From positions 1 through 30,871 of the forward strand of contig NZ_JAHQVB010000024.1 of NCBI RefSeq assembly GCF_019052655.1: DNA of 30,871 bases. The letters run 5' to 3'. Origin of the DNA: Holdemanella porci (GTDB lineage: Bacteria; Bacillota_I; Bacilli_A; Erysipelotrichales; Erysipelotrichaceae). Made by a program: the position numbers and the translations under genes. Below are positions 25,381 to 30,871 of the stretch, in pieces. Below the pieces are notes generated by a model, which worked only from the letters and a program-made list of their open reading frames with translations, was not told where the DNA came from and ran no database searches. Within the stretch, counting starts at the first letter, position 1; each line of letters starts with the position of its first letter.

Positions 25381-27768
25381 ATGCGTATTTCAAGAAAATG
25401 GTTTAATCAATTTATGGATGTACAAGATCTTTCTATTGAAGAAATGGCAAAACGTATTACAGATGCGGGTTTTGAAGTAGAAGGTATTGAACATTTATCG
25501 CAAGGAACAAATTTAGTGATTGGTCACGTTGAAACTTGTACGGAACACCCAGACAGTGATCACTTGCACTGTACAACTGTCAATGTAGGAAATGAAGTTG
25601 TCAATATTGTATGTGGCGCACCCAATGTGGCTGCAGGACAAAATGTAATTGTTGCACTACCAGGTGCTGTTTTACCTGGTGGAGAAATCAAGAATGGTGT
25701 GATTCGTGGTGTTGAAAGTAATGGTATGATCTGTTCATTACTTGAACTAGGGGTAGATCCAGCTAGTTTAGATGATGATCAAAAGAGCGGTATTGAAGTA
25801 TTACCTGCTGATGCGCCTGTAGGAAATACAGATCCACTTGGCTATTTAGGTTTAGATGATGAAGTGTTAGATATTGGTTTAACGCCAAATCGTAATGATT
25901 GTTTAGCTGTATTTAATATGGCAAAAGAAGCGGGGGCCATCTTAAATCGTGAAGTTAAACTTCCAAATTATGAAGGTGTTAGTGATGTAGGTACACCTAG
26001 TAACTTGCATGTTGAAAGTACAACATCAAAATGTCCATTATTCTATGGCAAAGTTATTAATCATTTAACAATCAAGGAAAGTCCAAAATGGATGAAAGAA
26101 TTATTGGCGGCTAGTGGTGTAAAATCAATTAATAATATTGTCGATATTTCAAATATCGTTATGTTAGAAACAGGGCAACCAATGCACTTCTATGATGCGA
26201 AATCTTTGCCAAGTCAAAGTATTGTCGTAGCCGATGGCTTTGATGAAGAATATACAGCCTTAGATGGTGTGACTTATAAATTACAACCAGAAGATATCGT
26301 CATCACAAATCAAGGTAAACCAATCGGTATTGCCGGTGTTATGGGTGGAGATGATTCTAAGATTTTAGATACAACGGATTCAATTATTATTGAATGTGCA
26401 ATTTTCGATCATGTTGCGATTCGTAATACAGCACGCCGATTAAATTTATCAACGGATGCGAGTGTTCGTTACCAAAAAGGTATTGAGCCATTAGCTAGTA
26501 AAAAAGCATTGGATCGTGCCGTTCAATTGTTGATTGAATATGCGGATGCGACAGGTATTGAAGAAACAGTTCAATATGGACAGGTTCCTTATGAACCAAA
26601 ATCAATTTCTTGCACTTTAGAAGCTATTAATAATCGTTTAGGCACTGACTTTAACTTAGATGAAGTTGTCGATGTATTTGCACGTTTAGACTTTGAACCT
26701 GAAGTAACTAATGATTTGATTACTTGCCACATTCCAAGTTCAAGAACCGATATGGAAGGTATGGCCGATCTAAGTGAAGAAGTTATTCGTATGTTAGGTT
26801 ATGATCGTTTGCCAAGTACGCTTCCAGTTATGCCTATGACAGAAGGTAAATTAACGTATAAACAACAATTGACTCGTCAAGCACGTCAATTCTTATGTGC
26901 TCAAGGTTTACAAGATTGTTTAACGTATACTTTGGTTAGTACAGAAAAGAAAGACAATGCGATTTTTAATAATGATGAAGCAATCGAACTAGCTAGTCCT
27001 ATGAGTGAAGAGCGTCGCTACATTCGTACAAGTATTTTGCCAAGCTTATTAGATGTTGTTTCTTATAACCGTGCTCGTAATATCAAAGATATCAATGTCT
27101 TTGAATTGAGTGATGTAGCTGGTGTAAGTGGTGCTAAAATGCATTTAGCTATTGCCATGAGTGGAAATTTACAACAAACTCGTTGGACAAGTGATGTAAC
27201 ACCAAGCGATTTCTACACATTAAAAGGTTTAGTAGAAGCTTTCTTTGAACAAATTGGTATTGCAGCTCAAAGAATTTCATTTGTAGAAAATGATATGGAT
27301 ACAACACACTTCCACCCATATCGCAGTGCTAAGATCATGTTAGGAAAAGATTGTGTTGGATTATTAGGTGATATTCATCCTCAATATGGTAAGAATATTG
27401 TGATGGCTGAACTTGATTTTGATGCGTTGATCGATGTGAAGAAATCCAAAATCAAATTCACTCCAGTTTCAAAATATCCAAGTGTATCTCGTGACTTGGC
27501 ATTCGTTTTAGATCGTACAATGCCGGTACAAAAGGTAGTGGACACAATTAATAAACAGGGTCGTTTAAATAAAGAAATGATCATTCGTGATGTAGAAGTA
27601 TTTGATGTTTATGAAGGTGAACACGTAAATAAAGATGAAAAATCTGTTGCGTTATCGATCACATTCCAGTCGGATTCTCATACATTAAAAGATGAAGAAA
27701 TCAATCAAGTGTTTGAAGCTATCCTTGAACATATTCAAAAAGATTGCAACGCAACACTTCGTAGTTAA
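25381..27768 (+). CDS. pheT: Phenylalanyl-tRNA synthetase beta subunit
   Basis: The 795-residue product has the full bacterial PheT layout: an N-terminal EMAP-type tRNA-binding domain (about 40-150; CTEHPDSDHLHCTTVNVG, VCGAPNVAAGQNVIVALPGA), B3/B4 editing domain (about 205-370; VDISNIVMLETGQPMHFYDA and GIAGVMGGDDSKI), B5 domain (about 400-470), the catalytic-like core, and a C-terminal FDX-ACB anticodon-binding domain (KYPSVSRDLAFVLD to about 795). SD is AGGAGG, 12 nt after pheS. It removes mischarged Tyr and binds the tRNA-Phe anticodon. Confidence 0.97.
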   Translation: MRISRKWFNQFMDVQDLSIEEMAKRITDAGFEVEGIEHLSQGTNLVIGHVETCTEHPDSDHLHCTTVNVGNEVVNIVCGAPNVAAGQNVIVALPGAVLPGGEIKNGVIRGVESNGMICSLLELGVDPASLDDDQKSGIEVLPADAPVGNTDPLGYLGLDDEVLDIGLTPNRNDCLAVFNMAKEAGAILNREVKLPNYEGVSDVGTPSNLHVESTTSKCPLFYGKVINHLTIKESPKWMKELLAASGVKSINNIVDISNIVMLETGQPMHFYDAKSLPSQSIVVADGFDEEYTALDGVTYKLQPEDIVITNQGKPIGIAGVMGGDDSKILDTTDSIIIECAIFDHVAIRNTARRLNLSTDASVRYQKGIEPLASKKALDRAVQLLIEYADATGIEETVQYGQVPYEPKSISCTLEAINNRLGTDFNLDEVVDVFARLDFEPEVTNDLITCHIPSSRTDMEGMADLSEEVIRMLGYDRLPSTLPVMPMTEGKLTYKQQLTRQARQFLCAQGLQDCLTYTLVSTEKKDNAIFNNDEAIELASPMSEERRYIRTSILPSLLDVVSYNRARNIKDINVFELSDVAGVSGAKMHLAIAMSGNLQQTRWTSDVTPSDFYTLKGLVEAFFEQIGIAAQRISFVENDMDTTHFHPYRSAKIMLGKDCVGLLGDIHPQYGKNIVMAELDFDALIDVKKSKIKFTPVSKYPSVSRDLAFVLDRTMPVQKVVDTINKQGRLNKEMIIRDVEVFDVYEGEHVNKDEKSVALSITFQSDSHTLKDEEINQVFEAILEHIQKDCNATLRS

Positions 27769-27795
27769 GAGATGTTTTTGACATCTCTTTTCTTT
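27768..27795 (+). terminator. Terminator of pheST
   Basis: AGAGATGT (27768-27775) pairs with ACATCTCT (27781-27788), followed by TTTCTTTT. Confidence 0.8.
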
Positions 27796-27808
27796 TGTCC
27801 ACGAAATC

Positions 27809-27837
27809 TTGTAAAGAGCTTACAAAAAGATTAAAAT
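27809..27837 (+). promoter_or_regulatory. Promoter of glpK with an inverted repeat on the -35
   Basis: TTGTAA (27809-27814), 17-bp spacer, TAAAAT (27832-27837). The -35 is also the left arm of a perfect TTGTAA/TTACAA dyad (27809-27825), a possible operator. Confidence 0.6.
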
Positions 27838-27862
27838 AAGACATATAAGGAGATTTTTTTCT

Positions 27863-29344
27863 ATGCAAAAATATATTTTAGCAATCGACCACGGAACAAC
27901 AAGTACGCGTGCTGTTTTATTTGATAAAGCAGCCAATGTGGTTGAGATTGCCCAAAAAGAAACGACAATATCTTACCCGCATCCAGGATGGGTAGAACAA
28001 GATGCCAATGAGATTTGGTTGGCGTGTTTGGCCGTGATGAGTGAGGTCATCTTAAAAAGTAAGATCCGTCCAGAACAAGTGGCTGCCATTGGAATAAGTA
28101 ATCAGCGTGAAACAAGTGTTTTATGGGATGCATCAACAGGGCTTCCTGTAAATCCTGCCATTGTATGGCAGTCTAAACAGACAAAGAGTATTTGTGATAG
28201 TTGGAAGGAAAAAGGGTATGAAGATGTTGTGAAGGCGAAAACGGGACTCCGTATAGATCCTTATTTTTCTGCAAGCAAGATTCGGTTTATTTTTGATCAA
28301 AATCCAGTTGTCTATGAAAAGGCAAAAAAAGGCGAAGTGTTATTTGGAACAATGGATAGCTGGATCGTATGGAAGTTATCGGGTTCCTTAACGCATATTA
28401 CGGATGTATCGAATGCGAGTCGTACTCTATTGTTTAATATTCATACGTTATCTTGGGATGAAGAATTATTAGAAATGTTTGATATTCCTAGACAAATCTT
28501 ACCGGAAGTCAAACCGACATCCTATGTGTATTGTAAGACAGCTTCGTATCATTTTTTTGGTCAAGAAGTTCCAATTTGTTCCGTTGTAGGTGATCAGCAG
28601 GCGGCTTTATTTGGTCAAGGCTGCTTTAGTGCGGGTGACATTAAGAATACATATGGAACAGGTGGTTTCATGTTGATGAATACGGGCGATAAAATCGTCG
28701 AATCAAAGAATAGTTTATTGTCGACGGTCGCTTGGCAAATTGGTAATCAAGTCAATTATGCTTTAGAAGGAAGTATTTTTGTTTCAGGTAGTTTAATGAA
28801 GTGGCTTCGTGATCAGTTGCAGTTATTTGAAAATACAAAAGATACGCAGGGCATGGCAGAAAGTGTTGAAAATACAAATGGTGTCTATATTGTACCGGCC
28901 TTTGTAGGGTTGGGGGCTCCATATTGGGATGATGCTTGTCAGGCAACTATTGTTGGTTTAACTTTTGGAGCAAATAAAAATCATATTGTTCGCGCAGCCT
29001 TGGAATCTATGGCCTATCAGTCAAAAGATGTATTAGAGGCAATGAAGCAAGACAGCCAAATTGAGATTTCATCGTTGAAGGTGGATGGTGGAGCTGCTGC
29101 CAATAATTTCTTGTTGCAGTTCCAGAGTGATTTACTTCAAATGCCTGTTCAACGTTTTAAGACCAATGAATTAACCGCTTTAGGTGCAGCTTATTTGGCA
29201 GGACTTTCTTGTGGGTATTGGACACAAGATGAGCTTGGGGTAGATCTTCAAAAAGAGTTTGTGCCTAAAAAGAGTGATGAAGAAATGGATAGCTTGTATT
29301 CAAACTGGAAAAAGGCGGTAAAAACTTGCCAGAGTTATAAATAA
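27863..29344 (+). CDS. glpK: Glycerol kinase
   Basis: The 493-residue FGGY kinase phosphorylates glycerol to sn-glycerol-3-phosphate. Visible: the N-terminal ATPase strand DHGTTSTRAVLFD (9-21), the substrate segment NQRETSVLWD with Arg82/Glu83, the YFSASKIRF segment, and the C-terminal signatures GDQQAALFGQGC, NTYGTGGFMLMNTG and VDGGAAANNFLLQFQSDLL. His230 in SYHFFGQEVP matches the HPr-phosphorylated activating His of Gram-positive GlpK, so PTS control is likely. AGGAGA SD. No glpF or glpO is adjacent; an AAC(3)-like gene follows 16 nt later. Confidence 0.96.
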   Translation: MQKYILAIDHGTTSTRAVLFDKAANVVEIAQKETTISYPHPGWVEQDANEIWLACLAVMSEVILKSKIRPEQVAAIGISNQRETSVLWDASTGLPVNPAIVWQSKQTKSICDSWKEKGYEDVVKAKTGLRIDPYFSASKIRFIFDQNPVVYEKAKKGEVLFGTMDSWIVWKLSGSLTHITDVSNASRTLLFNIHTLSWDEELLEMFDIPRQILPEVKPTSYVYCKTASYHFFGQEVPICSVVGDQQAALFGQGCFSAGDIKNTYGTGGFMLMNTGDKIVESKNSLLSTVAWQIGNQVNYALEGSIFVSGSLMKWLRDQLQLFENTKDTQGMAESVENTNGVYIVPAFVGLGAPYWDDACQATIVGLTFGANKNHIVRAALESMAYQSKDVLEAMKQDSQIEISSLKVDGGAAANNFLLQFQSDLLQMPVQRFKTNELTALGAAYLAGLSCGYWTQDELGVDLQKEFVPKKSDEEMDSLYSNWKKAVKTCQSYK

Positions 29345-29360
29345 AAGTTAGAATATTGGC

Positions 29361-30074
29361 ATGGAAATTTATACAAAAGAAGATTTTAAACAAATATTTA
29401 TCGACTTGGGCATTGAAAAGGGGAGTAAAATTTTATTAGAAGCAGATCTATCTTGTTATAGTGGCTTGGTGGGTAACTATCAAATGCTGATAGAAACACT
29501 GCAAGAATTGATTGGAGATACAGGTTTATTGTGCATGCCTTGTTTCTCATATTCTTGTCTGGATCCTGCTTGTACGGATACGATATATCCTTTCGAAAAA
29601 TGGAAAGAAGTGCGTGAAAACTTGCCTGGCTACCATGTGATGTACACGCCTAGTGAAATCTATCAAGAGTGCACAAATTTGTTTTTGCATTATAAAGATG
29701 TATATCGTTCAAATCATCCTGTATATAGTTTTGCGTATTGGGGATGTTTTGATGAAAACCTGTTAAAGGTGGATGTCAATGATGCTCTAAGTTTTAATGG
29801 AAGTCTTTCTTTCTTGCATGAAAAAAAGGCTTGCAACCTTCTAATTGGTGTATCACCAGAAAAGAGTTTAATGGTGCAGGCACTTTCAAATGAGTATCAA
29901 CTGGGTAAGACTGTTGTACAAAGAGCTTTTATTCATTCGAAGCGTCAATTGACAAAGTCATTTCTTGTTCAAATTGTAGATGATGACTTATCTAGAGATT
30001 TACTGGATGGTTTGACGGTTCTACAAAGTGATTCGAGTCTAGATGATATCTTCGTACTTAGAAAAGAGGAATAA
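29361..30074 (+). CDS. Divergent AAC(3)-family (Antibiotic_NAT fold) acetyltransferase-like protein
   Basis: The 237-residue product lies 16 nt after glpK. The AAC(3) pattern is traceable: GSKILLEADLSCYSGLVGNYQMLIETLQELIGDTGLLCMPCFS (about 22-65), a central TPSEIYQ segment, SNHPVYSFAYWG (about 117-128) where AAC(3) has the conserved SxHPxxSxxxxG, and FLHEKKACNLLIGVSPEKSLMVQALSN. In classical enzymes the last segment is 'TSLHLAE' with a His; here it is KSLMVQALS, so a usual active-site contact is missing. It is somewhat shorter than typical (~260). Aminoglycoside resistance should not be assumed; chromosomal relatives act on other amines. The 3' end overlaps the converging msrC by 17 nt. Confidence 0.75.
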   Translation: MEIYTKEDFKQIFIDLGIEKGSKILLEADLSCYSGLVGNYQMLIETLQELIGDTGLLCMPCFSYSCLDPACTDTIYPFEKWKEVRENLPGYHVMYTPSEIYQECTNLFLHYKDVYRSNHPVYSFAYWGCFDENLLKVDVNDALSFNGSLSFLHEKKACNLLIGVSPEKSLMVQALSNEYQLGKTVVQRAFIHSKRQLTKSFLVQIVDDDLSRDLLDGLTVLQSDSSLDDIFVLRKEE

Positions 30075-30504
30075 AGAATTCGCAGATCTTTTCTAAGGTG
30101 GCTTGGTCTTCTTTTGAGAAGTTATTGAATTCAAAAGAATCAACATCTAAGATGGCAACGAGTTTGTCATCTTTTTTTACAGGAATACAGATTTCAGAAT
30201 TGGAAGCACAATCGCAGGCAATGTGACCTGAAAATTTATGTACATCTTCAATTCTTTGTGTTTCTTGTGTTTTAGCGCAAGTACCTACAACACCTTTTCC
30301 ATATGGTATGCGTGTACAGGCAACTTTTCCTTGGAAAGGTCCTAGAGTACATTCGTTGTTTGTTTCATCACAAATGTAGAAGCCTAGCCAATTGATGTTT
30401 TCCATTTCATGATAGAGCAGAGCTATTAAATTTGAAATATTTGCGATGTTTGGCAGTGTATCATCGATTAAATAACTGCATTGTTCAATTAAAATTTCAT
30501 TCAT
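30058..30504 (-). CDS. msrC: Free methionine-(R)-sulfoxide reductase (GAF domain)
   Basis: The 148-residue single GAF domain reduces free Met-R-sulfoxide with thioredoxin. The ATG at 30504 is favoured, with GGTGAT as a modest SD; a GTG at 30513 is the alternative. The signature is nearly complete: NWLGFYI, GPFQGKVACTRIPYGKGVVGTC, QRIEDVHKFSGHIACDCASNSEICIPV, ILDVDS. It holds the catalytic Cys residues in ACTRIP, GTC-region and HIACDC. Extra Cys at CDCAS replaces the usual Ala. Converges on and overlaps the preceding gene by 17 nt, with no terminator between. Confidence 0.93.
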   Translation of the reverse strand: MNEILIEQCSYLIDDTLPNIANISNLIALLYHEMENINWLGFYICDETNNECTLGPFQGKVACTRIPYGKGVVGTCAKTQETQRIEDVHKFSGHIACDCASNSEICIPVKKDDKLVAILDVDSFEFNNFSKEDQATLEKICEFFIPLF

Positions 30505-30592
30505 TTTTATCACCGTACTTATTTTACCAAAAAATGTATAAAATTAGTGACTTTTGTCATTGAAAAAAAGCTTTTTTTTAAGTAGTATATAA

Positions 30593-30774
30593 GTGTAAAT
30601 AAAGCTTTTATTTAAAAGGCTTAGGGAATTTGGGATTGATACTAATACTTCTGCAAGAATAACAGACAGTAAAATTGATAGCGCGAATCATTTTTGGTGT
30701 CAAAAACAAATTTTGACGGAGAGAAGATTCTAGTAGGCTTGACGGGGCTGAATGAATCTTCTTTTCTTTTTTTT
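30593..30774 (+). ncRNA. Possible small RNA or leader ending in a terminator
   Basis: There is no ORF here. A hairpin pairs GTCAAAA (30699-30705) with TTTTGAC (30711-30717), and a terminator follows at 30722-30774. A TATATA box near 30585-30590 with TTGAAA upstream gives at best a poorly spaced promoter. It does not match 6S, SRP, RNase P or tmRNA by eye. It could equally be the trailer of an unseen transcript. Confidence 0.3.
30722..30774 (+). terminator. Terminator with a long loop upstream of the rrn promoter
   Basis: AGAAGATTC (30722-30730) pairs perfectly with GAATCTTCT (30754-30762) across a 23-nt loop, followed by a long T-rich run. It insulates the rRNA operon. Confidence 0.7.
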
Positions 30775-30793
30775 AAAAATTTAAAAAAAGGGG

Positions 30794-30822
30794 TTTACAG
30801 GATGGAAATGATTTGATAATAT
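30794..30822 (+). promoter_or_regulatory. rRNA operon promoter
   Basis: TTTACA (30794-30799), 17-bp spacer, TAATAT (30817-30822), preceded by an A/T-rich UP-like tract. Confidence 0.7.
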
Positions 30823-30828
30823 AGATGA

Positions 30829-30871
30829 GCACTGCTGAGGTGCAGATGATCTTTGAAAACTGAACAGGAAA
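30829..30871 (+). promoter_or_regulatory. rRNA antitermination leader (boxB/boxA-like), 16S gene expected beyond the window
   Basis: A GCAC/GTGC hairpin (30829-30843) is followed by TGATCTTTGAAAACTGAAC, the conserved Firmicutes pre-16S leader containing a boxA-like TCTTTGAAA. The mature 16S start is not reached. Confidence 0.75.

Noticed and set aside
30593..30774. 6S RNA, SRP RNA or tmRNA upstream of rrn
   Set aside because: No long imperfect duplex with a central bubble, no SRP GGAAGGAAGCAG-type core, and no tmRNA tag frame or tRNA-like ends.

Overview
The window reads as chromosome from a low-G+C Gram-positive (Bacillota) gut- or oral-type anaerobe, most likely of the Erysipelotrichia. 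The evidence is AT-rich codon use, strong SD sequences, a Phe-specific T-box in front of pheS-pheT, cellobiose/lichenan-type PTS genes with a GH4 phospho-glucosidase, and an AT-rich rrn leader at the right edge. The class-level assignment is inference; no taxonomic marker is complete here.

Left part (1-9930) is an accessory region made of pieces with visibly different base composition. It holds gene fragments and mobile-element remnants (1-1170), a small foreign cassette (NimA-like flavoprotein, GNAT acetyltransferase, DUF3781 protein; 1424-2792), an unrecognised G+C-richer gene behind a perfect-palindrome terminator (3357-4046), and then about 770 nt without credible ORFs. That stretch folds on the + strand into long-range helices and ends at an intrinsic terminator (4245-5014). 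It is a candidate giant structured non-coding RNA. A remnant resembling an IS256-type end follows, then a metal-resistance locus. There AraC and ArsR genes diverge from an HMA metal-binding protein, a P1B-2 (Zn/Cd/Pb) ATPase and a second ArsR, with overlapping divergent promoters around an inverted-repeat operator (6718-6780). The region closes with a 42-codon relic of a BREX brxC gene (9616-9744), beside the 3' end of tRNA-Trp (9934-10008, minus strand).

Middle part (10073-23290) is mostly co-directional on +. It contains purA, a small CxxC ORF and a HAD phosphatase, then a Rpn/PD-(D/E)XK transposase-like gene whose tail has decayed through three in-frame TAA codons. A beta-glucoside/cellobiose locus follows: EIIC, LicR/BglG-type PRD regulator, GH4 phospho-beta-glucosidase, EIIB, EIIA. 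Directly after EIIA come two tandem copies of a free-standing protein resembling the C-terminal domain of RarA/MgsA, an unexpected partner for PTS genes. Next are deoD and deoB (nucleoside/pentose-phosphate salvage), and a MATE exporter whose SD lies in a bistable hairpin.

Right part (23282-30871) is core: a TrmH-type RNA methyltransferase (minus), the T-box(Phe)-pheS-pheT operon, glpK followed by a divergent AAC(3)-fold protein, and free-methionine-R-sulfoxide reductase (minus, convergent). Last come a terminator-capped possible small RNA and the promoter and antitermination leader of an rRNA operon that starts beyond the window.
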